From the NCBI GenBank assembly GCA_019636615.1, contig JAHBXF010000002.1, forward strand, positions 1,056,001 through 1,120,000: DNA of 64,000 nt, read 5' to 3'. Below the pieces are notes generated by a model. It was not told the DNA's origin. It saw only the letters and a program-made list of their open reading frames with translations, and made no database searches. The position numbers and the translations under genes were made by a program. Numbering within the stretch: the first letter of the stretch is position 1; every line of letters starts with the position of its first letter. Source of the stretch: Phycisphaeraceae bacterium. Lineage in GTDB: Bacteria; Planctomycetota; Phycisphaerae; Phycisphaerales; UBA1924. Below, in pieces: positions 41,657 to 50,684 of the stretch.

Positions 41657-44602
41657 ATGCCCACGCTCTACATCATCGACGGCTATGCGCAGTTCTTCCG
41701 TGCGTACCACGCCATCCGAACCCCCATGACAAGCCCGGTGACGAAGGAGCCGACGAACATGACGTTCGGCTTCATCGGCATGCTCTTGAAACTGCTGCGT
41801 GGGCAGGACGCGGGGCTCAAGGCCGCCGGCAAGCCTGACTACATCGTAGTGGCGCTCGATGTCTCCGGCGATCGCGGCACGTTCCGATCGCAGATTTACC
41901 CGCCGTACAAGGCCCACCGCCCGCCGCCGCCGGAAGATCTTGAACAGCAGGTTGAACGCTGCCTGAAGATTCTCAATGAGGTCGGCGTGCCGGTGATCGG
42001 CGCCGAGGGTTTTGAGGCGGACGATGTCATCGCCACACTCACCCGAAGGCTGCGACGCGAGCACCCCGACCTCAAGATCAGGATCATTTCGAAGGACAAA
42101 GACCTCAAGCAACTTCTTGAGTCGCCCGACGACAGCGGCGGCCTTGGCGCGGTCGCGCTGTTCGATGTACACACCGACCTGGGTTTCGACGCGGGGGCAT
42201 TGAAAGCCGCGACGGGCCTGAACCCTTCGCAGGTCGTCGACATGCTCACGCTCATGGGCGATACTTCAGACAATGTGCCCGGGGTGGACGGGGTGGGTGA
42301 AAAGACCGCCGCGGCGCTGATCGCGGAATGGGGCACGCTCGAAAATCTGCTCGCCAACGCACACACGATCACAGGCAAGCGGGGCGAAAAACTGCGTGAG
42401 GCCGCGCCGAGACTCTCGATCTCGAAGGAACTGGTAACCCTGCGCGATGACCTGCCGCTCACGTTCGACCTGCCAACTGCCCGGGCCGCCGGTCTGCACC
42501 TGGATCGGCTGCTCCCGCAACTGAAAGAACTCGGCTTCAACAGATACCAGGATGAGGTTCGTGCGCTGCTCGACAGGGGCACACCCGGCGAATCGGCGGG
42601 CGGGACGCCCCCGAGCGCGGGCGCAAAGCCGGTGAGCAAGAAACCCGCCCGTGATGATGGCGGGCTCTTTGCCGGCGGGCTCTTCGCTGATGTCGAAGCC
42701 CGCCAGCGGGAAGAAACTCCCCTGCGTGCGCAGGCGGGGGAATACCGCTGCGTTCGCACCAAGGCCGAGCTGGAAGCCTTGCTGGCGTCGATGCGTGAGG
42801 CGCCGGTCGTCAGCATCGACACCGAAACCACGAGTCTCTCGCCCCGAGAGGCGAAACTCTGCGGCATCAGCGTCTCGGTGCGGAGTGGTGAAGGCTGGTA
42901 CATCCCTGTGCGTTCTCCCGCACCCGAGGATCATCTCGACGAGGCCACCGTGCTGAACGCACTGCGGCCCATTCTTGAAGACGGCTCGAAGGCGAAATGC
43001 GGGCACAACCTCAAGTACGATCTGCTGATCTTCCGCGCGGCGGGTGTCGAACTCGCCGGCCTCGACGCGCCCGGGGCGTGCGACTCGATGGTCGCCAGTT
43101 ACCTCATCGATGCTTCGCGGTCGTCCCACGGTCTTGATGCGCTCGCCCTGGCGCTTCTTGGAAGAACAAACATCTCCATTACCGAACTCATCGGCTCGGG
43201 CAAGTCGCAGAGAACCTTCGACACTGTGCCGCTGGACATGGCCACGCAATACGCCGCGGAAGACGCGGACGTGGCCCTGCAACTGTGCGAACGGATGATG
43301 CCCGCGTTGACGGACATGGACCTCATGTCGTTGATGCGCGGGGTTGAGATGCCCCTGGTTGAAGTGCTGGCATCGCTGGAATGGAACGGCATCCGGGTCG
43401 ATCCTGACGAACTCGAACGCCAGCGTGTCAGGTTGCAGGAGAAGATCAACCAACTCAAGCAGGAGATCGATGCCTGCTCCCTCGAACACCTGGACCGTAC
43501 CTTCGACCCCGACAGCCCCAAGCAACTGGCCACGGCCCTTTTCAACAAACCCACCGACGACCCACCCGGGCTGGGTATTGCCGGTCAGAAACGCACAAAG
43601 ACCGGTTACTCGACCGACGCCGAGGTGCTCGAATCACTCGCGGAAGACGATTCGATCACGATTCCGATCCCCCGGTTGATCCTCGAATATCGCCAGTTGA
43701 CGAAACTGGTATCCACCTACCTCGTCGCGCTCAAAGCCGCGATTCACCCTTCAACCAGGCGGGTTCATGCGAGTTTTCACCAGACTGTCGCGGCCACCGG
43801 CCGGCTCGCGAGCAGCGACCCGAACCTTCAGAACATCCCCATCCGCACGGACGTGGGCCGCGACATCCGGCGGGCGTTTGTCGCCGAGCCGGGCAACGTG
43901 CTCATCACGGCCGACTATTCCCAGATCGAACTTCGACTGCTGGCGCATCTTTCCAGAGACCCGGCCCTGATCGCCGCCTTCGAACGCGACGAGGACATCC
44001 ACACCGCCGTCGCGGCACAGATCCACGGCACTGCCCCCACCGAGGTCACGCGGGAACAGCGCTCGGGGGCCAAGATGGTGAACTTCGGGATTGTCTACGG
44101 GATCACAGCCTATGGCCTGGCGCGCCGTTTGAAGGTGCCACAGGATCAGGCCGCGGCGATTATCGACGGGTACAAACGCCGCTTCTCCGGCATCACAACC
44201 TTCCTGCAGGAATGCGTCGAGCAGGCCCGCACGCAGGGGTTTGTCACGACGATGCTCGGACGGCGGAGGCCGATCCCCGAGATTGACGCGAAGAACCCCT
44301 CGCGTCGGTCACTGGCCGAGCGATTGGCCATCAACTCGGTGGTTCAAGGATCTGCCGCGGACCTGATCAAAGTGGCCATGGTCGATCTTCACCGAAGGTT
44401 CCGCGCCGGGGAGGGCGCGATCCCCGCCGGCGCGGTGAAAATGCTCCTGCAGATCCATGACGAACTGGTTTTCGAAGGGCCCGAATCTCTCGCGGAAGAA
44501 GCCAAGTCGCTCGTCTCGCTGCGGATGGAGCGGGCCGCGCACCTGCGCGTGCCGCTCAAAGCCGAGGCGCACGCTTCGAAAAACTGGTTTGAAGGCAAAT
44601 GA
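41657..44602 (+). CDS. polA: DNA polymerase I
   Basis: The 981-residue product is full length with all three domains. The 5'-3' exonuclease (about residues 1-300) opens YIIDGYAQFFRAYHA and has GFEADDVIATLT and GVDGVGEKTAAAL. The 3'-5' exonuclease (about 365-560) keeps VSIDTETTSLSP, so the DxE proofreading motif is intact, and later YAAEDADVALQL. The polymerase domain (about 580-981) has DYSQIELRLLAHLSRDP (motif A), KMVNFGIVYGITAYGLARR (motif B) and QIHDELVFEG (motif C). An acidic, Gly-rich linker lies at about 305-350. It is likely cotranscribed with the GlmU-like gene. Confidence 0.97.
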   Translation: MPTLYIIDGYAQFFRAYHAIRTPMTSPVTKEPTNMTFGFIGMLLKLLRGQDAGLKAAGKPDYIVVALDVSGDRGTFRSQIYPPYKAHRPPPPEDLEQQVERCLKILNEVGVPVIGAEGFEADDVIATLTRRLRREHPDLKIRIISKDKDLKQLLESPDDSGGLGAVALFDVHTDLGFDAGALKAATGLNPSQVVDMLTLMGDTSDNVPGVDGVGEKTAAALIAEWGTLENLLANAHTITGKRGEKLREAAPRLSISKELVTLRDDLPLTFDLPTARAAGLHLDRLLPQLKELGFNRYQDEVRALLDRGTPGESAGGTPPSAGAKPVSKKPARDDGGLFAGGLFADVEARQREETPLRAQAGEYRCVRTKAELEALLASMREAPVVSIDTETTSLSPREAKLCGISVSVRSGEGWYIPVRSPAPEDHLDEATVLNALRPILEDGSKAKCGHNLKYDLLIFRAAGVELAGLDAPGACDSMVASYLIDASRSSHGLDALALALLGRTNISITELIGSGKSQRTFDTVPLDMATQYAAEDADVALQLCERMMPALTDMDLMSLMRGVEMPLVEVLASLEWNGIRVDPDELERQRVRLQEKINQLKQEIDACSLEHLDRTFDPDSPKQLATALFNKPTDDPPGLGIAGQKRTKTGYSTDAEVLESLAEDDSITIPIPRLILEYRQLTKLVSTYLVALKAAIHPSTRRVHASFHQTVAATGRLASSDPNLQNIPIRTDVGRDIRRAFVAEPGNVLITADYSQIELRLLAHLSRDPALIAAFERDEDIHTAVAAQIHGTAPTEVTREQRSGAKMVNFGIVYGITAYGLARRLKVPQDQAAAIIDGYKRRFSGITTFLQECVEQARTQGFVTTMLGRRRPIPEIDAKNPSRRSLAERLAINSVVQGSAADLIKVAMVDLHRRFRAGEGAIPAGAVKMLLQIHDELVFEGPESLAEEAKSLVSLRMERAAHLRVPLKAEAHASKNWFEGK

Positions 44603-44614
44603 CGGGCGAGTGGT

Positions 44615-45610
44615 TCAGAGAATCTCGATGCGGCCGGGGTTGGGGCAAAGCCCGGCGGCGTGCCCGCTGCGCAGAAGCCTCGACACGGCCTCGATGCCCT
44701 CGTCCCCCATGTCGAGCGTCCAGCGGTTGACGTACATCCCCACATACATGTCCACACGCTCGCGTGTTGGCGCCCCAGAGGCCTGCGCGCCGGGTTTGGC
44801 CGCGTTGGCAAGGGCGAAGGGCATGGTGTACTCGATCGATTCTTCCCGGTGTGCAAGCGCGTATTCGATGCTGCGACGAAGCAGCGCGGCGGCGCGAGTG
44901 AGCGTGCCGGGGCCGTGGGTGCTGTCGAGATCGCGGCGCGCCGCGTTGCAGCCCAGCGGAACAGGCAGCCCGGTGGTCTCTTTCCACCATGCTCCAAGAT
45001 CGACCACAAGCTCGAGCCCGGCGTCTTTGAAGAGCAGTTGCCCCTCGTGGATCACAAGCCCCGCGTCGGCCTTTCCGCCGGCCACAGCCCCGATGACCTG
45101 GTCGAACGGCATCTCGATGAACCGCGCGTGATCCGCGACTGTTGCGCCCTCGATGAGCATGTTGAGCAGCAGAAACGCCGTGGTCCGCCGGCCCGGGATC
45201 GCGATCCGCACGCCGGGGTCTTGCAGCACCGAGCGGACCGACCGCGCCGACGCCTTCGCCGCGAGCAGGGGTCCGGCGATGACCTTGGGCCCGAACCCGT
45301 CTCCGAACGATGAACCGCAGCGTGTGATGACGTAGCGATCCTTGACATCGGACCACGCGCGGAAGGAAAGCGCCGTGATCTCATAATCGCCGACCTGGGC
45401 GGCACGCCGATTCAGTGCTTCGATATCCGCCGGGAGCGCACGGAAGACAAGCCCGCCCGTGTCCAGTACCGGCCCCTGCGATGAAGGAGTTCCGTCGGGG
45501 CGCACCTTTCCGGTGATCGGCCACCACATGAAGGCGTCGTCCGGGTCGGGAGAATGCGCGAGGGTCAGTGGCGTCTGTGTCACGTGAGATTGTTCGCGGT
45601 GGATTGTCAA
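44615..45610 (-). CDS. mqnD: 1,4-dihydroxy-6-naphthoate synthase (futalosine pathway)
   Basis: MqnD cleaves cyclic dehypoxanthinyl futalosine to 1,4-dihydroxy-6-naphthoate, a menaquinone precursor. The 331-residue product has the MqnA/D solute-binding-protein-like fold, with the start LAHSPDPDDAFMWWP (SPDPDDAFM is the family signature), SFGDGFGPKVIAG, and the KADAGLVIHEGQLLF block (about 168-182). The start is uncertain: TTG at 45610, 5 nt after the purF stop with GAGG 10 nt upstream, or GTG at 45583. No other menaquinone genes are in view. It implies use of the futalosine route. Confidence 0.92.
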   Translation of the reverse strand: MTIHREQSHVTQTPLTLAHSPDPDDAFMWWPITGKVRPDGTPSSQGPVLDTGGLVFRALPADIEALNRRAAQVGDYEITALSFRAWSDVKDRYVITRCGSSFGDGFGPKVIAGPLLAAKASARSVRSVLQDPGVRIAIPGRRTTAFLLLNMLIEGATVADHARFIEMPFDQVIGAVAGGKADAGLVIHEGQLLFKDAGLELVVDLGAWWKETTGLPVPLGCNAARRDLDSTHGPGTLTRAAALLRRSIEYALAHREESIEYTMPFALANAAKPGAQASGAPTRERVDMYVGMYVNRWTLDMGDEGIEAVSRLLRSGHAAGLCPNPGRIEIL

Positions 45611-45615
45611 CTCGG

Positions 45616-47094
45616 TCAGGCCTCGAAGATCTTCATCTGCTCGGGCTCGATCACGTGTTCGGTGACCGGATGATCAGGATCGAGGCGATACTCGCCGCTG
45701 AAGCACGCGGTGCAGTAGTGCTGCGTTGGCAGGTTCATGCAGCCCAGCAGCCCGCCGAGCGAGAGATAGTGCAGCGAATCAACCCCGAGGTATTCGCGGA
45801 TCTGATCAATGCTTTTATCGTTGGCGACGAGTTCGCTCTTTCTCGCGAAGTCTACACCGAAATAGCACGGGTGCCTGATGGGCGGGCAGGAGATCCGCAG
45901 GTGAATTTCCTTCGCGCCCGCCTCGCGGAGTTGATCCATCTTCACCTTGGTGGTGGTGCCCCGCACGATGGAATCATCAACCACCACCAGCCGCTTGCCC
46001 CGCACCAGTTCGTCGATGATGTTCAGTTTCAGTCGCACCGCCGCCTGCCGCTGATCCTGGCTCGGCTTGATGAACGTGCGTCCCACGTAACGGTTAGGCA
46101 CGATCGCCTCGCGGTACGGAATCCCGCTCACCCTCGCATACCCCAGCGCGGCCGATCTGCCCGAGTCTGGCATCGGCGCCACACAATCCGCGTTGGCGGG
46201 CGCCTCTCGGGCCAGCGCCTCGCCCAGCAGTTCGCGCGAACTCTGGACATTTTGCCCAAAGACAACACTCGCCGGGTTGGCGAAATAGACGTGCTCAAAG
46301 ACACAGTGGGCAAGTCGGTGGCTGGGTTCTGCGAAGCGGCGCGAGGTCAGCCCATGGTCAGACACCGTCACGATCTCGCCCGGCTCGACATCCCGCTGAA
46401 ACTTGGCCCCCACCACATCAAGGGCGACCGTCTCGCTCGCCAGCACGTATTGGCCTGTTGGCAAGCGGCCGATCGAGAGCGGCCGCCAACCCCAGGGATC
46501 TCGCGCCGCCTCAAGCCGGTCGGGAAAGAGAAGCGTCAGGCTGAATGCCCCCTGCAGGTGCCGCAACGCCGCCGCGAGCGGATCGGCTGTCCGCTGGCTC
46601 TGGGGCGCCGCGAGCAGGTGGATGATGACCTCGGTATCGCTCGTCGTGTGGAAGAGATGCCCGGCCTGCTCGAACTTGGCCCGCAGGGCTTCGGCGTTGA
46701 TCAGGTTGCCGTTGTGGGCGATGGCGACCTGACCACCAACATACCGCTCCAGGAGCGGCTGGGCGTTGCACGCGACGGAGCCCCCGGCCGTGGAGTATCG
46801 GTTGTGCCCGATCGCGCCGCGTCCGCCGTGCGCATCCAAGGCCGTCAGGGTGGGTGCCGCGAAAACTTCGGCCACCAACCCCATGCCGGTGTGCCCCGAG
46901 AGGCGTGCGCCGTCACTCACCGCGATCCCCGCGGATTCCTGCCCTCGATGCTGCTGGGCATACAGGCCCAAATAGCAGAGGTGCGCCCCCCTTGGGTGCC
47001 CCCAGACACCAAAGACCCCGCACTTTTCCTTGGGCGGATGTCCGCCGGTTGCTCTGTGCTGTTCGAGTATGGGCAGCGGGCGACGCGTCGGCAT
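45616..47094 (-). CDS. purF: Amidophosphoribosyltransferase
   Basis: PurF makes phosphoribosylamine from PRPP and glutamine, the first committed step of purine synthesis. The 492-residue product starts with a propeptide of about 24 residues ending at KEK, after which the mature N-terminal Cys begins CGVFGVWG. Other landmarks are YAQQHRGQESAGIAV, RHPYFG-type CYFGVDFARKSELVA (about 408) and the PRPP loop VVVDDSIVRGTTTKV (about 360-374). The Cys residues near the C-terminus (YCTACFSG) match the Fe-S-containing Bacillus-type enzyme, which is oxygen-sensitive. The ATG at 47094 is taken from the propeptide length. Its ribosome binding site is weak. Confidence 0.95.
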   Translation of the reverse strand: MPTRRPLPILEQHRATGGHPPKEKCGVFGVWGHPRGAHLCYLGLYAQQHRGQESAGIAVSDGARLSGHTGMGLVAEVFAAPTLTALDAHGGRGAIGHNRYSTAGGSVACNAQPLLERYVGGQVAIAHNGNLINAEALRAKFEQAGHLFHTTSDTEVIIHLLAAPQSQRTADPLAAALRHLQGAFSLTLLFPDRLEAARDPWGWRPLSIGRLPTGQYVLASETVALDVVGAKFQRDVEPGEIVTVSDHGLTSRRFAEPSHRLAHCVFEHVYFANPASVVFGQNVQSSRELLGEALAREAPANADCVAPMPDSGRSAALGYARVSGIPYREAIVPNRYVGRTFIKPSQDQRQAAVRLKLNIIDELVRGKRLVVVDDSIVRGTTTKVKMDQLREAGAKEIHLRISCPPIRHPCYFGVDFARKSELVANDKSIDQIREYLGVDSLHYLSLGGLLGCMNLPTQHYCTACFSGEYRLDPDHPVTEHVIEPEQMKIFEA

Positions 47095-47152
47095 GCGGCA
47101 GGATGGTACCGAGGCCGGGGCCAGCAAGGGGCAGGCCCGCCGTGCTCTGTGG

Positions 47153-47186
47153 GAAGAAAAACACCCCGGGCGTTGGCCCGAGGTGC
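47153..47186 (-). terminator. Intrinsic terminator of the pilus/secretion operon
   Basis: CACC-C-CGGGC (47163-47172), loop GTTG, GCCCG-A-GGTG (47177-47186), with one internal mismatch. On the minus strand this is followed by TTTTTCTTCC. It closes the 47242-57846 operon before purF. A second small hairpin, CGAGAG-GGG-CTCTCG, is at 47199-47213. Confidence 0.8.
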
Positions 47187-47241
47187 CTTGAGTTCTCCGA
47201 GAGGGGCTCTCGTGCGACAAAGAGCCGAGATTGACGCGGGA

Positions 47242-47724
47242 TCAGTACGTGTTGTACTTCACGCCGCGGGCGTCGACTTCGCTGTCTGCACAGTTCGCCC
47301 GAACCGTGCCGGTCGCGGCATCATACACCCACCCGCTGGTGGTGCCCAAGGTGGCCGCGAAGCCTGTTTTGCCCTTGTTGGCGCCCACGGGCAGGCTGGG
47401 AACGGTGCGGAGATAGGGCCCGAAGATTCGCCCTTCCGCCACGTCCTTTTCGCCGAAACTCGTTCCGGCAGCGTTGGTGTACTGTGTGAGCGCCTTCTCC
47501 AGATCGGCGAGCGCGGGGTAGGATCCGCCGTGCTCCGTCTGGTAGAGTTCGATCGCGCTGCGGATCACCGAGAGGTTGGCCGACAACGCCGAGTCAGAGG
47601 CCGCGGCAGCGCCACGGCTCATCCTGGGGACGGCGATTGCGGCCAGGATGCCGATGATCACGACAACAATGACAAGTTCGATCAGGCTGAACGCGGCGCG
47701 ACGACGTGTGAACAGTGTCTGCAT
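47242..47724 (-). CDS. Major pseudopilin (GspG-like)
   Basis: The 160-residue product is a type II secretion/type IV pilus-like pilin. The prepilin signal is short (MQTLFTRRRAA) and is followed by the hydrophobic segment FSLIELVIVVVIIGILAAIAVPRM, split here, with Glu at +5. The residue before cleavage is Ala where Gly is usual. After the helix it has YQTEHGGSYPALADLEKAL and a C-terminal beta domain with GWVYDAATGTVRAN, typical of GspG. The ATG at 47724 has GGAG 9 nt upstream. It is the last gene of the leftward operon, before a strong terminator, so it may be the most abundant component. Confidence 0.85.
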   Translation of the reverse strand: MQTLFTRRRAAFSLIELVIVVVIIGILAAIAVPRMSRGAAAASDSALSANLSVIRSAIELYQTEHGGSYPALADLEKALTQYTNAAGTSFGEKDVAEGRIFGPYLRTVPSLPVGANKGKTGFAATLGTTSGWVYDAATGTVRANCADSEVDARGVKYNTY

Positions 47725-47852
47725 AGTGAAGAACTCCGTGCGAGGGGGTCCAGCGAACGATCGCCACGCCCCGCGCGGAGTGAATCGGCCTATTTCACTG
47801 GCTACTTTCGTGCAATCATCGAGTCGGCCGGGCAGATTTCTCACCCCCGCCG

Positions 47853-48425
47853 CTATTTGCTCTCCATCGTCCCTACCTGAAGCGTGACGCGCACACCGCC
47901 ATCCCCTACAAAGGTGGCGGATCGACGATCGACCTCGATGAGCACGAACCCGTCGAGCGTGTCGCCGATTCGGTAGATGCGTCCAGCGATCACCGCCGAT
48001 GCCTCCGCGGCGGAACGCATGACCGCTGTGAGGCGGTGGGCCCGGGAGAACTCGTCGGCTCTCTGGCCGAGAATCTGTGGCTCAGATCCCTGTTCGATCG
48101 TCGCCGCGACCTTGTCCAGGAATGGCGACGCGAAGGGATCATCTGCCTGAACCGGTTCAGAGCCAGGATCAACCGCCGCATCGCGGAGACGCTCTATCCG
48201 ACCGGCCAGAGAGGAAGCGCCCGCCGCCAGATCCTCGGCTTGGCGCCCCACGGCTGTGGGTCGCGCGGTCTGCTGCACGGTGCCGGTAGTCACGCTGAGC
48301 CCCTCGGCCGCCGCGACCGCGGGTGCTGTTGCCCCGGTGCCCAGGATGACCCTGTCCGCGAGGAGAGCGCCTGCGGCGGCGAGAAGAATGGCGACGTACG
48401 CCTTACGCTGCTTCGAGAGAGCCAT
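47853..48425 (-). CDS. PilP/GspC-like inner-membrane protein
   Basis: The 190-residue product has one N-terminal membrane segment (YVAILLAAAGALLADRVIL, about 10-30), an Ala/Gln-rich linker and a C-terminal small beta domain (about 140-190, YRIGDTLDGFVLIEVDRRSATFVG). The linker and the short beta domain match the PilP/GspC homology-region plan, which connects the inner-membrane platform to the secretin. Sequence similarity alone does not decide it, so the call rests on architecture and on the position after PilM-PilN-PilO-like genes. No secretin is encoded here. Confidence 0.55.
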   Translation of the reverse strand: MALSKQRKAYVAILLAAAGALLADRVILGTGATAPAVAAAEGLSVTTGTVQQTARPTAVGRQAEDLAAGASSLAGRIERLRDAAVDPGSEPVQADDPFASPFLDKVAATIEQGSEPQILGQRADEFSRAHRLTAVMRSAAEASAVIAGRIYRIGDTLDGFVLIEVDRRSATFVGDGGVRVTLQVGTMESK

Positions 48426-48475
48426 GCTCCAGAAACATGGAATTCCAAACCGCGATCCGCAAGCACTACTCGGAA

Positions 48476-49033
48476 TTATTGTGCAGGCGGGGCCGCGTAC
48501 CAGACAAGGTCAAGCCCGATATATGCCGACTGACCAGCCGCCTCGGGGGGTGACAGCGCCCTGACACCAACCACGGCCGTATCGGGATACTCGGCGTGCA
48601 GGCTCTTGAGGAACGCCACGCAGGCGGGGTAGCCCCCTCGGCAGGCCATGCGGATGGCAACCGCGGTTGAACGTTGCGATGCATGCGCGGTGCCCGGCGT
48701 CATCTGTTCGAGCGCCAAGCCGTGCCGCTGCGCTAGTTCGGTCAGCGCCGCCAGCCGCTGGTTCTGCTGCGTCACGGGCACGGGCACCACTCGCTGCCCC
48801 GCGAGCGCGCGCGTGATCTGGGTGTGCATCTGTTCAAGATCGCGCCGTTCCAGCCGCAGCGCCTCGGCCCGGCTGCGCGCCGCTTCCAGTTCTTTCAGAA
48901 CGCCGGCTGATCGCTCCCGATCCGCCATCGCCGGCTGGAGAATGCCCAGAGCCGCAAGGCCCGAGAGGGCAACCGCCGCCGTGAGGCCCGCGGCGTGAAT
49001 CCCGAGCCCAGAATCTTTGTGCGCCACGCTCAT
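48476..49033 (-). CDS. PilO/GspM-like inner-membrane protein
   Basis: The 185-residue product has one membrane segment (about residues 15-33), a coiled coil of Glu/Arg/Ala (about 38-80, EARSRAEALRLERRDLEQM in part) and a C-terminal ferredoxin-like domain (about 90-185). This is the PilO/GspM layout; these proteins pair with PilN/GspL in the alignment complex. It overlaps the PilN-like gene by 4 nt. The order PilM, PilN, PilO is the conserved pilus order, supporting the call. Confidence 0.68.
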   Translation of the reverse strand: MSVAHKDSGLGIHAAGLTAAVALSGLAALGILQPAMADRERSAGVLKELEAARSRAEALRLERRDLEQMHTQITRALAGQRVVPVPVTQQNQRLAALTELAQRHGLALEQMTPGTAHASQRSTAVAIRMACRGGYPACVAFLKSLHAEYPDTAVVGVRALSPPEAAGQSAYIGLDLVWYAAPPAQ

Positions 49034-49635
49034 CTCCCGCCCCCCCTGCCACTGTCGCTCATGTCACACTCAATCTTGAACCCGACCATGCCCCCTTTGT
49101 CAGTCTCCTGCATCCGGGTGTCGATGATCGCGACTTTGTCAAAGATCGACAGAGACTCCAGCCTTAAAGCCAGTTGCGTCACCGCGCGGTGTTCGTCTGC
49201 AACTCCTGCGAGTCGCAGGGTGTACGCGGACGGCCTGGCCGCCGCGGCGCCTGACCCACCGGGGGTTGCGCGTGCCGCGATCTCTACCTCGTCGAGAACA
49301 ACCGAGTCGCCGCGGATCGATCCTACCTTCGCCAGCAGAACAGACCAGTCGGGGTGCTCGCCGATGGCCCTCGCGGCAGAGAGCGCCGAGGACGAGGCTG
49401 ACAGTTCCACCTTGAGCCTGCTCACGGCCTGTTCGAGCAGCGCGGATTCATCGCTCAGCCGCTCGATGCGGGTGAGCAGCACACGATCATCGTCAGACAT
49501 CACACGCGAAGCAATCAGCATCACGCCGCCGACGAGCACCGAATAGACAACCAGCACCAGTGTCCACGTGCGAACGCGATCACCCCGGCGCGCCCGGCAC
49601 AGCCTGTCGCGCGGCATCAGGTTTACAGCAATCAT
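49030..49635 (-). CDS. PilN/GspL-like inner-membrane protein
   Basis: The 201-residue product starts MIAVNLMPRD, the conserved PilN opening that docks into PilM (INLLP in most). A membrane segment (about 25-45, WTLVLVVYSVLVGGVMLIA) and a periplasmic coiled coil plus ferredoxin-like domain follow. The ATG at 49635 has GAGAGG 5 nt upstream and overlaps the PilM-like stop, so the two are coupled. Confidence 0.75.
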   Translation of the reverse strand: MIAVNLMPRDRLCRARRGDRVRTWTLVLVVYSVLVGGVMLIASRVMSDDDRVLLTRIERLSDESALLEQAVSRLKVELSASSSALSAARAIGEHPDWSVLLAKVGSIRGDSVVLDEVEIAARATPGGSGAAAARPSAYTLRLAGVADEHRAVTQLALRLESLSIFDKVAIIDTRMQETDKGGMVGFKIECDMSDSGRGGGR

Positions 49636-50684
49636 GATTGCCTCTCCGTTCCCGAGAGGGTCAGGCCGAACGCCGTGATCGCGCCGGCGCCGCAGGCGTG
49701 CAGAAGATGCGGCGGCACCTGCGCGACATCTGTCACCGCGAGCGTGCGAGACTCGAGCCCAGCGCACTCCTGGAGGGTGGCATCAAGGCCGGGGATCTGC
49801 GCACACTCGCCGAAGAGAAGTGCCCTGACCGGGGGTGAGTGAGGATACCGGTGTTCGACATAGGCAAGCGAGACTCGAACCTGCTGTGCCAGCTCCTCTC
49901 CATGCGCACGCACAGCCTGCTCCCTCGCATGAATGAGCCGCTGGGGACACTCGGCCGCAACCTCGTCCCTCGCCAGCAACATCTCCGCGACTACCGCGTC
50001 GGTGCGTGTGCTTTTCGCCAGGGCGTCGCGCAGCGTGCAGAAACCGACTCCATCCAGCCGGCGCTCGTACACGATCACCTGTTCACACACGACCACAAGG
50101 TGCGCCTCGTTCCAGCCGAGTTCGATAAGCAGAGTGGAACCGCCGCGCCCCGACAGCCATGAATGCGCCGCCCGAGACGCCGCGGTCATGCCGGGCTCAA
50201 GCGCCCGCAGCGAGAGGCCGGCAGCAGAGAACGCGTCGCAGAGTTCGGATGCCCCGGAGTGTGCGCACGCGGTGGCCATGCACTGATTCGCCGTGGATCT
50301 CGCCGCCGCGGGGAGTTCCCACAGGGCGACCTCCAGCCCCGAACTGTCCATCCTGAAGAGCCGTGACATTTCGAGCGCCGCGATCTGTTCGAGCGGTGCG
50401 CCTGAACTCCGCGGGGGCAACTCAAGCACCGCCGAGTGAAGCTGCCCCTCAGGAATTGCCAGCGCCACTAGGTTGCCGACAAACCCACGCCGGCGCAGCA
50501 CGCCCGCAAGCCGTGACGCCTCTTCCAGGGGTGAGCGTTGGCCATGATCCAGGCGCGGGAAGCACGCGGCGGCGGAAATCCTGTGCCCGCGCGGCCCCTT
50601 GACGGTCTGCACGGCACGGACACATCGCCCGCGGATCTCGACACCGATCCACCCCTCGCACCCGTGTTGTGCCGGTGTTGTCAT
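49632..50684 (-). CDS. PilM-like actin-fold protein
   Basis: The 350-residue product is soluble with an actin-like fold: opening WIGVEIRGRCVRAVQTVKG, then alternating strands and helices with LLIELGWNEAHLVVVCEQ and a C-terminal GGECAQIPGLDATLQE-type segment (here FGECAQIPGLD). PilM binds the N-terminal peptide of PilN at the cytoplasmic face of the pilus or secretion platform. It overlaps both neighbours by 4 nt (ATGA). Confidence 0.75.
   Translation of the reverse strand: MTTPAQHGCEGWIGVEIRGRCVRAVQTVKGPRGHRISAAACFPRLDHGQRSPLEEASRLAGVLRRRGFVGNLVALAIPEGQLHSAVLELPPRSSGAPLEQIAALEMSRLFRMDSSGLEVALWELPAAARSTANQCMATACAHSGASELCDAFSAAGLSLRALEPGMTAASRAAHSWLSGRGGSTLLIELGWNEAHLVVVCEQVIVYERRLDGVGFCTLRDALAKSTRTDAVVAEMLLARDEVAAECPQRLIHAREQAVRAHGEELAQQVRVSLAYVEHRYPHSPPVRALLFGECAQIPGLDATLQECAGLESRTLAVTDVAQVPPHLLHACGAGAITAFGLTLSGTERQS

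Noticed and set aside
45568..47880. A 770-residue plus-strand reading frame opposite purF
   Set aside because: It is the antisense shadow of purF and the pseudopilin, created by high GC content. purF has a complete set of motifs, while the antisense frame has none and no ribosome binding site.
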